A stretch of 64,000 nucleotides of DNA from Oceanobacillus senegalensis (lineage in GTDB: Bacteria > Bacillota > Bacilli > Bacillales > Amphibacillaceae), in the NCBI RefSeq assembly GCF_900176885.1, contig NZ_LT839648.1:4191359-4255358 (forward strand). The letters are read 5' to 3'. Position numbers and translations under genes: made by a program. Within the stretch, counting starts at the first letter, position 1; each line of letters begins with the position of its first letter. A model generated the notes under the pieces. The model had not been told where the DNA came from and ran no database searches. It saw nothing but the letters and a program-made list of their open reading frames with translations. Of this stretch, positions 1 to 9,375 are shown piece by piece.

Positions 1-286
1 CCTCGTCCCGCAATTTTCCCCTTCATAGATAAAAGCTCTGTGGTAGCATAGAGGCTTAGTTTTCGGTAATGAAGAAAGTGTGCCTTTCCTTCTTTTATTG
101 ATTAATCCTTCCTTTCATTAGAATCTACCAAAAACAAGTTGCTCTATTTTTGAAGCGCATGCTGTTGAATAAAAGAATTCGCAAACGTATCTAGAACAAG
201 TGAGCAAATCAAAAAAGCCAAAGGAGAACCTTTGGCTTTGGCTTAAAATAGTTGGAAATGGGACGAGGAACCTGACCCTATGTCCC
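1..286 (+). repeat. Inverted-end repeat element, copy A (left end cut by window)
   Basis: This is the first of five related intergenic elements (others at 9114, 15455, 21375 and 22232). The right end at 260-286 begins gggacgaggaacctgaccc, the inverse of the left ends of the other copies. The conserved interior includes a tract near 155 (gaagcgcatg) and the tract aaaatagttggaaatggga next to the right end. The left end is truncated by the window. It lies directly downstream of the oxidoreductase stop codon at 289. The sequence similarity is seen directly; that the element is a mobile MITE/REP-type unit is inferred. Confidence 0.8.
207..241 (-). terminator. Intrinsic terminator for the Gfo/Idh/MocA gene
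   Basis: A perfect stem AAGCCAAAGG/CCTTTGGCTT (215-238) is followed on the minus strand by TTTTTTG. It sits inside repeat copy A and downstream of the minus-strand oxidoreductase, so the repeat appears to provide its terminator. Confidence 0.7.
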
Positions 287-288
287 AC

Positions 289-1455
289 TTAGTTTAATTT
301 CTGTGCTGTTCCTGTACGTGAAGATGTTTCAATTGCGTCGAGAAGTTGATGGCGAACGAGAGCATGGGCAAAATCAGGCGTATGGTTCGTACCTTCACGA
401 ATATCCTTTGCAAATTGCGCATATAGTCTTCTCGTATTATTTGATACACCTTGCTCATATAGTTCCCCTGAATTACTTGATCCATCAACTGGTCCATCTT
501 GAGCTAAATCATAATAAACAGAGGGAATAGTCATTTCGCTGACCACGGTATCTTCCCCGCGGCCACCTTCCAGTTTTAAATCTGTTAACTGAACTTGTCC
601 AATTGGAGCAGTTAAAATCAAGTCCCCCTTAGTACCGTTAATTTCCCAACGCATATTCTCTCCACGAGAGCTACCACCTCGGTAAAATACAGAGATAGCT
701 GCACCACTATTCACTGTACCTATAATAGAAGCATGATTTGGAGAAGTAACAGGAATACTCTCATTTTCCTCCATTAACAGAACTTCTGATTGGTTGGATA
801 CTAGGTTAGCTGAAACACTTGAAAAATCACCGAGCATGTAAGATAAAGCATCTAAGGCATGAAAAATTGGAATAGATAGTAGTGTCGCTCCGTTTGCTGC
901 ATCAAATAAATAGGCATGGTTACGATCGGTAACATTTCCCCAAGCCATGCCTGATCCAACTAGAATGGATCCTTGCACCTCACCAATATAACCATCTGCA
1001 ATTAAATCACGCACGTAACGAATAGCTGGTTGAAAACGTGCCTGTAAGCCTACAGCAGTGCGAACACCAGCTAGCTCAGCGCGTTTAGCAAGATCTTTTG
1101 CTTCTTCTAGACCGTTACCAAGTGGCCATTCAGAAAATACCATTTTACCCGCATCCAGAGCAGCAGAGATTAGTTCATGATGGTAAGGAACCCTTACTGT
1201 TACAACAACTAAATCCACGTCAGGATGATTTACTAAATCCTTATAATGATCAAAAGCTGGCACTCCAAATTCCTTTTCAGCTGCTTCTGCTGATTCACGA
1301 CGGCTCGTACTTACTGCCCGTAGTTCATACTCTTCTGGTAATGCTTTAATAGCTGGAATATGTGCGTTGACTGCCCAACTATCAGGGTTTAATGGGCTTG
1401 CACCAATAATGCCAACACCAATTTTCTTTTTACTCAATTGTTTTTCAGTTGCCAT
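289..1455 (-). CDS. Gfo/Idh/MocA family NAD(P)-dependent oxidoreductase
   Basis: This 388-residue protein has the N-terminal Rossmann fold of the family (GVGIIGASPLNPDSW around residues 12-26, then an AVSTSRR dinucleotide-pocket segment) and a SEWPLG motif near residue 109, in the position of the family's EKP-type catalytic motif. The C-terminal half is the usual alpha/beta substrate domain. Such enzymes oxidise or reduce sugars, inositols or related polyols; the substrate cannot be read from sequence. The ATG start has a good GGAGAGG site upstream. Its stop codon is followed within a few bases by repeat copy A. The nearest neighbour upstream is a broken marR gene, so its former regulator may be lost. 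Confidence 0.9.
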   Translation of the reverse strand: MATEKQLSKKKIGVGIIGASPLNPDSWAVNAHIPAIKALPEEYELRAVSTSRRESAEAAEKEFGVPAFDHYKDLVNHPDVDLVVVTVRVPYHHELISAALDAGKMVFSEWPLGNGLEEAKDLAKRAELAGVRTAVGLQARFQPAIRYVRDLIADGYIGEVQGSILVGSGMAWGNVTDRNHAYLFDAANGATLLSIPIFHALDALSYMLGDFSSVSANLVSNQSEVLLMEENESIPVTSPNHASIIGTVNSGAAISVFYRGGSSRGENMRWEINGTKGDLILTAPIGQVQLTDLKLEGGRGEDTVVSEMTIPSVYYDLAQDGPVDGSSNSGELYEQGVSNNTRRLYAQFAKDIREGTNHTPDFAHALVRHQLLDAIETSSRTGTAQKLN

Positions 1456-1630
1456 GCAACCTCTCCTTTACTCTATTTATTATTCCATTTAATTCGCTTG
1501 CAAATGAAATGATTAAGAAGGAAGGGTTTAAAAATGGTACCCTCCATCTATTTCATGAGCTTCTCAATCATAAACGCTCTTCAGGTCTAATAATTTATCT
1601 TGTTGTTAGGTCGTTCGTAGATTGTCTCTT

Positions 1631-1915
1631 TCAAATTAAACATTCAACCGTTAAATAAATTCTAGCTTTTCCATCTTTTTGGCGATAAACAAATCCTTTT
1701 TGTTCAAGGGCTTATTCCATGTTTGTAACAATGGAAGGTTCGCACTTTAATTTCTCACATAACTCAACTTGTGTAACTCCATCCTTTGTCCATTGTTTGT
1801 ATAATAAATTATCCTGTCCAATATGAAGGTTTACATCGTGTAACAAACGGTTGCATTCTCGGCGCGTTTGAGCTGATATTCTATCAAGAAGTTCTTGGAT
1901 TTCTTCCTCAGCCAA
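1631..1915 (-). pseudogene. MarR-family regulator, broken
   Basis: Translation from a TTG start (GGAAGGTG upstream) gives 67 residues resembling the MarR protein at 4063: both share an xEExIxxLLDxIxAxTRR start, an HxGQD segment and CEPSxxTNM in the recognition helix. Right after TNM the frame meets TAA. The same frame then continues with ALEQKGFVYRQKDGKARIYL, which is recognisable MarR wing sequence but lacks several residues, and stops again at 1631. A few bases therefore appear deleted around the recognition helix and the wing, and the dimerisation C-terminus is missing. It lies between the aldo/keto reductase and the Gfo/Idh/MocA gene. Confidence 0.75.
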
Positions 1916-1945
1916 AGCTTCACCTTCCTTAAGTATAAATAAGAA

Positions 1946-2782
1946 TTAAGGTATAAATGTATCTGGATCCGGGCCAAATCGCTGTCCATTATTTAATGCA
2001 TCGATTTTTTGCATATCTTCTTCTGAAAGCTCAAAATCAAAAATATTCGCATTTTCTTCTATACGCGAAGGGGTGACGGATTTAGGAATCGCAGATACTC
2101 CATGTTGCAAATCCCACCGGAGAATAATTTGAGCTGGTGTTTTTTTATAATTTTTACTAAGCTCTACTAGTAAAGGATTGTCCAAGTTCCCTAGCATTAA
2201 TGGGCTCCAGGCTTGAAGGACAATATTGTTTTCTATGCAAAAAGCGTGCAACTCTTTTTGATTTAATAGAGGATGCCGTTCTACTTGGTTGACCATAGGT
2301 TTAATTTCACTGCCTTCAATCAACACTTTCAAATGAGGGATATTGAAATTAGCTACCCCAATTGCTCGAACGATTCCGTCTCTATAAAGCTTTTCCAATG
2401 CATTCCAAGTATCCAGTAGCTCTTCATCGCTTGCTTTGCCGGGCCAGTGAATCAAAAATAAATCTAAATAATCCAGTCCTAGTTTTTTCATGCTCTCGTC
2501 AAAAGAAGTAAGCGTGAAATCGGAGCTATGCGTCTTATTCCATACCTTTGTCGTCACAAAGAGTTCTTCACGAGCCACACCCGACTCCTTAATTGCCCGA
2601 CCGATGTCTGCCTCATTTCCATACGCAGAAGCTGTATCAATGCCGCGATAACCTATTTTGATGGCGTACTTAATAGCATCTATGCTTTTATTGCTTATCG
2701 TTCTTTCCATTGTGCCTAAACCTAGCCAAGGCATTTTAACTCCATTATTTAATGTTACCGAGTCCTGTAAATTGTTTACCAT
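1946..2782 (-). CDS. Aldo/keto reductase
   Basis: This 278-residue protein is full length for the aldo/keto reductase superfamily. The catalytic tetrad is visible: Asp in DTASAYGNE, Tyr in the same segment, Lys in VTTKVWN and His in LFLIHWPG. The C-terminal NADPH-binding part includes AIPKSVTPSRIEEN. It probably reduces aldehydes or ketones with NADPH in the cytoplasm, as the YvgN/YtbE-type enzymes of Bacillus do; the natural substrate is unknown. The ATG start has GGAGG eight bases upstream. It lies just upstream of the broken MarR gene on the same strand, suggesting they once formed a unit. Confidence 0.93.
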   Translation of the reverse strand: MVNNLQDSVTLNNGVKMPWLGLGTMERTISNKSIDAIKYAIKIGYRGIDTASAYGNEADIGRAIKESGVAREELFVTTKVWNKTHSSDFTLTSFDESMKKLGLDYLDLFLIHWPGKASDEELLDTWNALEKLYRDGIVRAIGVANFNIPHLKVLIEGSEIKPMVNQVERHPLLNQKELHAFCIENNIVLQAWSPLMLGNLDNPLLVELSKNYKKTPAQIILRWDLQHGVSAIPKSVTPSRIEENANIFDFELSEEDMQKIDALNNGQRFGPDPDTFIP

Positions 2783-2929
2783 GTAAATTTTCCTCCATAA
2801 AATTCAATGTAGTTTTAATAGTTTCTTAGAAAGTAATTTTTATCGTAAAAGATTAGCGCAATAGGGGTTCTTCTTAATTGCTATGTTTATTCTTTCACAT
2901 CGATTAACACGGGATTTATAATAAACGGT

Positions 2930-3931
2930 TTAGAACCATAAATCAGCAAGCATCTTCATCGACCGCTTCCTGTCTTCCGGATCGTAGGTGTATGTCACAA
3001 CAATCAGTTCATCGGCCCCAGTGCGTTCCGTAAATTCTTCCAATTTCTTTCGTACTGTTTCCGGAGAACCGACCGCTTTGATGCTGAACATGGATTCGAT
3101 CATTGCCCTTTCTTGTTCCGTTCCTAATTCTTCCGGGTCTACAGGTGGCTGCAGTAATCGCTGTTTTCCTGTTTGAATATCCAATAAATATTGCTGTGTC
3201 GTGGTCCACAGTCTCTCTGCCTCCTCATCGGTTGGAGCAACAAGCACATTTATCCCAGCCATGACATAAGGTTCTTCTATTTGGGCCGTTGGGGCTGTCG
3301 TTTTGAATGCCGAACGATAGATGTCAATTTTCTCTCGATAATTGTCCGGTGTGAAATGGGTGGCAATGGAATAAGGCAATCCCAGCTGACCGGCGATTGA
3401 AGCGCCATTCATACTTGAACCCAAGACCCAGATTGGTACATTTGTGCCTGTCCCGACATTCGAGGTTACAGGTACACTATGCGCCACCCCCTCGTCACTG
3501 AACCATCCCATCAGATTAAAAATCGAATTGGCAAATGATTGCGGATCACTGCCGGAACGAGTTAGGAGCTGAGCTGCCTGCGCATCGGTGCCTGGAGCCC
3601 GTCCGAGGCCCAAATCAATCCGATCAGGAAACAATTGGGCAAGTGCGCCAAAACTCTCAGCTACCTGCAGTGGAGAATGGTTTGGCAGCATGATACCGCC
3701 AGAACCAACACGAATCCTTTCCGTCATCTTTGCAGCCAGTCCAATAAGGTTGGAAGTTGCCATGGATGCCAAACTTTTCGTGTTATGGTGCTCTGCATAC
3801 CAGAGTCTCTTAAAACCAAGCTTATCTAGTAGTTGAGCAGCTTCTAAAGATTGTTCGATTGCTTCTCTTATCGTTTGCCCTTCTGATATACTGACGAGAT
3901 CAAGCACGTTCAATGGTATATGTTTTGTCAC
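2930..3931 (-). CDS. Luciferase-like (LLM class) flavin-dependent monooxygenase
   Basis: The 333-residue product has the bacterial-luciferase-like TIM barrel: LGFKRLWYAEHHNTKS near the N-terminus, RIRVGSGGIMLPNHSPLQVAE (beta-strand 3 region) and FPDRIDLGLGRAPG. This subgroup corresponds to the MsnO8/YhbW-like proteins of about 335 residues that use reduced FMN. The second of two GTG codons (3931) is preferred because GAGGTG lies seven bases upstream; the first GTG (3940) overlaps that site. It is followed downstream by an aldo/keto reductase and preceded by a MarR gene on the same strand, which suggests a stress or xenobiotic response. The substrate is unknown. Confidence 0.9.
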   Translation of the reverse strand: MTKHIPLNVLDLVSISEGQTIREAIEQSLEAAQLLDKLGFKRLWYAEHHNTKSLASMATSNLIGLAAKMTERIRVGSGGIMLPNHSPLQVAESFGALAQLFPDRIDLGLGRAPGTDAQAAQLLTRSGSDPQSFANSIFNLMGWFSDEGVAHSVPVTSNVGTGTNVPIWVLGSSMNGASIAGQLGLPYSIATHFTPDNYREKIDIYRSAFKTTAPTAQIEEPYVMAGINVLVAPTDEEAERLWTTTQQYLLDIQTGKQRLLQPPVDPEELGTEQERAMIESMFSIKAVGSPETVRKKLEEFTERTGADELIVVTYTYDPEDRKRSMKMLADLWF

Positions 3932-4062
3932 TTTGTTCACCTCTATATTATTTTTCCGTATCGCCTATTGCCTTCCTTTTAAACAATATTGCAATAGGAT
4001 TTTTATTCTATATTCATTAGTATACTAAGTATATTCTTAAAAAAGGGGGTTAAACCCTGAGA

Positions 4063-4479
4063 TTAAGAAATATTTTCATGCATTTGTTGCATAAGACGAC
4101 GGAGCAACAAGCGTTCCTCAGGCAAGATCCCTTCCAACATCTTTTCTTGCTGCATTCTCCAAACTTCCTGAACCGGTTCCTGTAACGCTTTACCTTCAGG
4201 TGTTAAATAAACCCTGATCACTCTCCTATCTTTGCTATCACGCGTGCGATAAATTAACCCGTATTCTTCGAGCTTTTTTATCATATTTGTAGTAGTTGAT
4301 GGTTCACAACCCATGCGCTTACTTAACTCAAACTGTGTCATGCCTTCTTCCATCCAAAGTTGGCGAAGTGCATGATCTTGACCAACATGAATGTTATATT
4401 GACGCAAAGATTCAGAGTAGTTACGTCGTGTTCGAGCGCATATTTTATCAAGAAGAATTCGGATTTCGTCCTCAATCAT
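4063..4479 (-). CDS. MarR-family transcriptional regulator
   Basis: A 138-residue winged-helix regulator. The HTH includes MTQFELSKRMGCEPSTTTNMIKKLEE, followed by the wing with DSKDRRVIRVYLTPEG, and a C-terminal dimerisation helix. The start at 4479 is chosen over the in-frame ATG at 4497 because GGAGG lies eight bases before it and the result aligns with the paralogous remnant at 1631-1915. It is likely a repressor of the adjacent luciferase-like and aldo/keto genes, all on the same strand; this target assignment is inferred from position only. Confidence 0.9.
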   Translation of the reverse strand: MIEDEIRILLDKICARTRRNYSESLRQYNIHVGQDHALRQLWMEEGMTQFELSKRMGCEPSTTTNMIKKLEEYGLIYRTRDSKDRRVIRVYLTPEGKALQEPVQEVWRMQQEKMLEGILPEERLLLRRLMQQMHENIS

Positions 4480-4833
4480 ACCCTTGTCCTCCATCACTTA
4501 TTTAATTAGTACCCTAATTATATGTAGTTCATTTATCTGGGTCAAACTATTGTGCTCCGCCACATTTTTTCAGCTCTAAATTCTATTTCTATCGATACAA
4601 AACCTATTTCCTTGTGATACAGTTCATCATAACTTATCTAGATGCGTTTTGTTTTTTAGTTGAAAATAATGCTGAGTTTTCATTCATTTGAACAACATCT
4701 TCATCTATTATTTTACGGTGCCTTGGAGTTGCCAGAGAAGAGAGACAGTTCCACTGTAGTCAGGTTTGCCGCACCTTTGCATCTTCTCTGCTTCAAGAAC
4801 CAATAACTGAATATTCCCTTCCGTTTTTTGCTT

Positions 4834-4860
4834 TACATCTTTTGTGGTGTATCCGATAAA
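4834..4860 (+). promoter_or_regulatory. Possible sigma-D (flagellar/chemotaxis) promoter for the chemoreceptor gene
   Basis: TACA, 14-15 bases, then TCCGATAAA resembles the sigma-D consensus TAAA-N15-GCCGATAT, about 70 bases upstream of the chemoreceptor start. Bacillus chemoreceptor genes are commonly sigma-D dependent. No better sigma-A promoter was seen nearby. The -35 element has one mismatch. Confidence 0.4.
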
Positions 4861-4931
4861 AGAAATAGGGTAAAAGTCCTGCATAACTTTTACTGCTATG
4901 GCAGAATTTGAGATGAAGGAAGGGTTCTAAC

Positions 4932-6635
4932 ATGAAGCGTGCGAGAAGACTTTTTTGGTTTAAAAGCGTTCGGGGGAAGATTCTGTTTGGGTTTTCCATG
5001 GTTATTGTATTGTCGATTTTATTAAGCACATTTACGATTTACTCGATGAATCAGACCAATCGTGATTTAGAAATAATGATGGATAAAGAGCTTACGTTGC
5101 TTATCACAGATGAGCGGCTTGCTCTGGAAATGGCAAATCGTACTAGCTTGATTCGTGGGTACTTGTTAAGTGGGGATGAGCAATATCGAGCGGATTTTCA
5201 AGCAGGGACGGAGGAGAGTATTGCTTTAGAAAATCAGGCACTGGAGATAAGCAACTCTGAAGAATTAAGGCAGTTGATTGATCAAAAGGTTCAATGGGGA
5301 ACCGCGACGGATGAGGCGTTTAAGGCTCTTGATAATGGGGACGAAGCCCAAGCACGGACGATTATGGAAACGAGCGTACAGTCTCTAGGGAAAGAATTAG
5401 TTCAGGGGTTTAGTGAAATAGCCAAAGAAAGAGAAGCAAGCATCCAAACATTGGGAGAAGCGATTCAGCAAAACGGGGAATCTACCATGTTATTTGGGAT
5501 TATCATTTCTGTGCTTGTTGTGGTTCTCGGAATAGTCGTTGCACTGTTTACTGCGTCATCTATTAGTAAGCCAATCCGGACAGTTGTGGAGCGAATAAAG
5601 GCGATTGCAAGTGGTAGCTTGCATCATGAACCGCTAGATTTGAAAACGAGAGACGAGATTGGTCAGCTTGTTGTTGCAGCCAATGATATGAACCAGGATT
5701 TACGAGAAGTCATGACAAAGATTTCAAACGTTTCTTCCACCGTATATTCACACAGTGAAGAATTAACACAATCTGCCAATGAAGTACGGTCTGGTACGGA
5801 ACAAATTTCTACGACAATGGAGGAATTGGCGTCTGGAACGGAATCACAGGCCAATCATTCGAGTGAGCTATCCTCCATGATGACAACCTTTGCGAAAAAG
5901 ATTGGGGAAACGAGTGAGAATGGGGAAAATGTTCAGGACGAATCGAATCATGTTCTAACGATGACGGAGGAAGGAACGGAGCTGATCCATTCTTCTATGA
6001 AACAAATGGAACATATTGATCAACTGGTTCATGATGCTGTACAGAAAGTCGATAGGCTACATGTAAGATCCAAGGAAATTTCTAATTTAGTGACGGTCAT
6101 TCAAGATATTGCGGATCAAACCAATCTCCTGGCATTAAACGCAGCCATTGAAGCAGCAAGAGTAGGGGAGCATGGAAAAGGTTTTGCCGTGGTAGCGGAT
6201 GAAGTAAGAAAACTTGCGGAACAGGTTGGCTATTCGGTAACCAATATCTCGCATATTGTGGAAACGATACAACATGAAATCAATGTGGTCACTGGATCGT
6301 TAAATAATGGATATCAGGAAGTGGAACAAGGCACGAAGGAAATTAGACTAACACGTGATAAATTTAACAGTATTCGACATTCGATAACAGAGGTGGTACA
6401 ACATATCCATGCCATCACAGAAAATATGTCCAGTTTAGCGGCGAATGGGCAAGAGATGACTGGATCCATACAGGAAATAGCGGCGGTTTCGGAACAATCC
6501 GCTGCAGGTATTGAACAAACCTCTGCCTCTTCCCAACAAACATCAAGCTCGATGGAAGAGGTGGCAGGAAGCGCAGATGAATTAGCACGATTGGCAGAAG
6601 AACTGAATGAATTGGTTCAGGGATTTCGATTGTAG
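4932..6635 (+). CDS. Methyl-accepting chemotaxis protein
   Basis: The 567-residue protein has the full receptor architecture: a first membrane helix (about residues 17-38), an extracellular helical sensor of about 150 residues, a second membrane helix ([19 protein letters not shown]), a HAMP domain starting at [17 protein letters not shown], and a long cytoplasmic coiled coil. The conserved hairpin tip [20 protein letters not shown] and following [20 protein letters not shown] lie near residues 391-431, where CheA and CheW dock. The four-helix-type sensor gives no ligand clue. ATG start with AAGGAAGGG upstream. It stands alone; a sigma-D-like promoter is listed separately. Confidence 0.95.
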   Translation: MKRARRLFWFKSVRGKILFGFSMVIVLSILLSTFTIYSMNQTNRDLEIMMDKELTLLITDERLALEMANRTSLIRGYLLSGDEQYRADFQAGTEESIALENQALEISNSEELRQLIDQKVQWGTATDEAFKALDNGDEAQARTIMETSVQSLGKELVQGFSEIAKEREASIQTLGEAIQQNGESTMLFGIIISVLVVVLGIVVALFTASSISKPIRTVVERIKAIASGSLHHEPLDLKTRDEIGQLVVAANDMNQDLREVMTKISNVSSTVYSHSEELTQSANEVRSGTEQISTTMEELASGTESQANHSSELSSMMTTFAKKIGETSENGENVQDESNHVLTMTEEGTELIHSSMKQMEHIDQLVHDAVQKVDRLHVRSKEISNLVTVIQDIADQTNLLALNAAIEAARVGEHGKGFAVVADEVRKLAEQVGYSVTNISHIVETIQHEINVVTGSLNNGYQEVEQGTKEIRLTRDKFNSIRHSITEVVQHIHAITENMSSLAANGQEMTGSIQEIAAVSEQSAAGIEQTSASSQQTSSSMEEVAGSADELARLAEELNELVQGFRL

Positions 6636-6884
6636 GAAAAGTCGTGCAGTGGGTTGATTCTTCATGACGGTAGGGTCGATTCTTCTGACGCACAGCATGT
6701 GGTGCAAGATGAAATGACCCTGGTGGAAAAGAATCGCTCCGCTGTATCACATTTACCAAAAATTCCCTCCAAAAGCATTGACGGTTCGATGTGATGTAGT
6801 AAAATGAAAGTAGTTATTTATACTTATAGGATTACTGTAAATTAAGAAAGGTTACCTAGAAAAAATGGACTTGGGGGTTTTGAT

Positions 6885-9104
6885 TTGAGAAAGTTTAATG
6901 GAAGAGGTAAAAAAATAGTGGCTACAGGGGCAGTTTCAGCTGCTATGTTTGCTGCAGTGGTAGCGCCAAATGCAGCGTTGGTACAAGCTGCAGATACTAG
7001 TTTCCCAGATTTAAATAAGGGGGATATGTTTTACGAGGAACTAAACTATCTTGTAAGTGAAGGGGTTATTAAAGGATTACCAGATGGTACCATTGGTTCT
7101 ACAAAGGAAATTACCAGAGCTGAAGCAACCGTTATGCTAGCTAGAGTATTAGATTTGGACCATGATACAAACTATGATCCCGGTTTTTCCGATGTAGAGG
7201 AAGGAAAATGGTACTACAATTCTATTGCAGCATTACATGAGGCAGACGTCGTTCAAGGGGATGGTTCAACAGATAAGTTTAGACCAAATGATACCATTAC
7301 ACGTTCTGAAATGGCATCCCTCTTTACGAAAGCATTCGGTTTTGAAGAAAATGTTCGTGTAGGTGCATCCTTTGAAGATGTTTCTTCCTCCGATTGGTTT
7401 GCGGGCTATGTTGGAGCGTTAAAAGAAAATGGTGTGACGAACGGTAAATCAGACACAGAATTTGCACCAGAGGATATTATTACACGTGGAGAAGTAGCAG
7501 CCTTTATTTATCGAAGCTTAGGTGTCGATGAGGAAGCTGTTTCAGAGATTCATCATGTTACAAATTCAACGGTTGAAATCAATGGGGAAACGTACCACAT
7601 TTCTGAGGAATTAACATCCATTTTAAATGCTAGTAATCAAGCAATCTTAGAGAATGCCTTGATCTCATTTGAGTCTGAAAATTCCACCATAACCAAGATT
7701 ACATACTTAGAAATTACAAATGCAGGTGAAGCGGAAGCCGATGGGGACGAATTCGCTGGACATCTCGTATTAGATGGACAAAGCGGTACAATTCATGGAG
7801 ATGTAAAAGTAGCGGCTGACTATGTATCGCTAAACAATCTAACTATTGAAGGTAACGTTGCAATCGGTCATCAAGTAGAAAACAGCTTCTACTCCGATGG
7901 TCTAGTTGTTGAAGGCAAAACGACAATATCGGATGAGGACGGAGAAGCGCAAGCTCAATCCTTGGCACAAATTGCAGAAGAGGATAAGACTAGAGTTGTC
8001 TTTGAAAATGCAACATTAAATGAAGTAGAAGTTAGCAAGAACAATGTTTCCGTAGAATCAAAGGGGAATACTAGTTTAACTGGCTTAGTCATCAAGTCCA
8101 ATGCAAGTATTACAGCCTCAGAAGATGTCGTTATTCCCAAAGTGACATTACGTAACGGATCCGAACAAGTAGAAATCCATGCAACGGTAACCGAATTGGA
8201 AATTGACAGCACAACGGAAACAACGCTAACTGGTGAAGCTACGATTGATACTGTGAAAGTAAAAAACACGGCTAAGGTAAACCTCAAAACAACAGGAGAA
8301 ATTAAAAAGCTAGAGACAGTGAATGAAGAAGCAAAAGTGAACATTGGAGAAGAAACAAAAGTAGAAGATATCACTCTACCAGAAGGCTCTGATGTAGAAG
8401 ACGTTGTGGAAAACTATGACGATGTGAAAGAAAACATTGAAAAGGTCGATGGGGAAGATAACCCTGATTATAAGGATTCCTCTTCTGGTAGTAGAGGAAG
8501 TAGTGGCGGATCCGGTGGTAATGGTGGATCCAATGATGGAGGATCTACTGGTGATGATGTGAAAGAAGAATTCTTGGATGATTTGGAAGATGTAGTGCAA
8601 AATGTGAAAACTAAAAATGTAGAAAAGATTGAAATTGATAAAGACGGTACAAGGACACATATAAATACAACTCTTAGTGTACCGGCTACAATTGATAAAT
8701 TAGTTAGTCAGGTTATTGAAGTAGGAGAAGGTATATTTATAAGTTCACAAGATGGAATTGAAGAAGGAAAAATCACATTCGATATAGTTGATAGGGTTGA
8801 AACAGGGACGGTTGCTTTTACTATAGATGAAACAGAAGAAGTAGGATCTATTACTTTCTCTATAAGTGATGAAGAGGGATTTATAATTTCGACAACTATT
8901 CCTTTCACTATAGATGGCAATGAAATTAACTTAAATCATACAAAAGTGTTAGATGCTGCTAATGAGTTATTAAGTGGAAATTATGATCAACTTAAAGAAC
9001 TTGAAAGCGGATATTCAAAAAAAGCTATCTATGATGCAACAATAACTAAAGATGGAAAAGAAATTAATCTAAATGGAGACCTTGTTTTTACAATTGCTGA
9101 ATAA
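6885..9104 (+). CDS. S-layer homology (SLH) domain cell-surface protein
   Basis: The 739-residue product starts at TTG with GGGGG upstream. It has a Sec signal peptide (basic RKFNGRGKK start, hydrophobic core, cleavage after VQA near residue 35), then three SLH domains over about residues 40-215 (FPDLNKGDMFYEELNYL..., FSDVEEGKWYYNSIAAL..., FEDVSSSDWFAGYVGAL...), which bind pyruvylated wall polysaccharide. A repetitive beta-strand region follows (about 230-530), then a Ser/Gly linker (SSSGSRGSSGGSGGNGG) and an acidic C-terminal domain of about 170 residues that I do not recognise. Composition is acidic, as expected for a wall protein of a salt-tolerant species. It could be the main S-layer protein or an accessory one; no wall-modification genes are adjacent. 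Confidence 0.92.
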   Translation: MRKFNGRGKKIVATGAVSAAMFAAVVAPNAALVQAADTSFPDLNKGDMFYEELNYLVSEGVIKGLPDGTIGSTKEITRAEATVMLARVLDLDHDTNYDPGFSDVEEGKWYYNSIAALHEADVVQGDGSTDKFRPNDTITRSEMASLFTKAFGFEENVRVGASFEDVSSSDWFAGYVGALKENGVTNGKSDTEFAPEDIITRGEVAAFIYRSLGVDEEAVSEIHHVTNSTVEINGETYHISEELTSILNASNQAILENALISFESENSTITKITYLEITNAGEAEADGDEFAGHLVLDGQSGTIHGDVKVAADYVSLNNLTIEGNVAIGHQVENSFYSDGLVVEGKTTISDEDGEAQAQSLAQIAEEDKTRVVFENATLNEVEVSKNNVSVESKGNTSLTGLVIKSNASITASEDVVIPKVTLRNGSEQVEIHATVTELEIDSTTETTLTGEATIDTVKVKNTAKVNLKTTGEIKKLETVNEEAKVNIGEETKVEDITLPEGSDVEDVVENYDDVKENIEKVDGEDNPDYKDSSSGSRGSSGGSGGNGGSNDGGSTGDDVKEEFLDDLEDVVQNVKTKNVEKIEIDKDGTRTHINTTLSVPATIDKLVSQVIEVGEGIFISSQDGIEEGKITFDIVDRVETGTVAFTIDETEEVGSITFSISDEEGFIISTTIPFTIDGNEINLNHTKVLDAANELLSGNYDQLKELESGYSKKAIYDATITKDGKEINLNGDLVFTIAE

Positions 9105-9113
9105 CCGATATGT

Positions 9114-9346
9114 GGGGACAGGCTCCTCGTGAAACCTTAGACAAAAGCCCTGTGATGTCACAGGGCTTTCTTTTTCGGTCATTTTATAAAGCTTGCGTTG
9201 CCTCAGACTTTGATTAACGCTCTTTTTTATTAAAATCTACCAAAAGCAATTTACTCAATTTTTTAAAATGCATGTTGTCGAATAAAAATCGAGCAATGGA
9301 ACCTAAAATAGTTGGAAATGGGAAAAGAAACCTGACCCTCTGTCCC
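9114..9346 (+). repeat. Inverted-end repeat element, copy B
   Basis: The left end ggggacaggctcctcgt and right end (9320-9346, gggaaaagaaacctgaccc) match the family described at position 1, with part of the interior deleted relative to copies C and D. It starts ten bases after the stop codon of the SLH gene and supplies a strong terminator hairpin. Confidence 0.75.
9144..9175 (+). terminator. Intrinsic terminator after the SLH gene
   Basis: A stem AAAGCCCTGTGA/TCACAGGGCTTT with a three-base loop is followed by CTTTTT. It lies 40 bases after the SLH stop codon and within repeat copy B. Confidence 0.85.
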
Positions 9347-9375
9347 GCTCTGTCTCCTCAGAAAGGAGGAAAGGA

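Noticed and set aside
7955-8920. Minus-strand open frames of 70-139 residues inside the SLH gene
   Set aside because: They are antisense shadows with Ser/Thr/Val-rich composition and no start signals; the SLH frame on the plus strand has clear domains.
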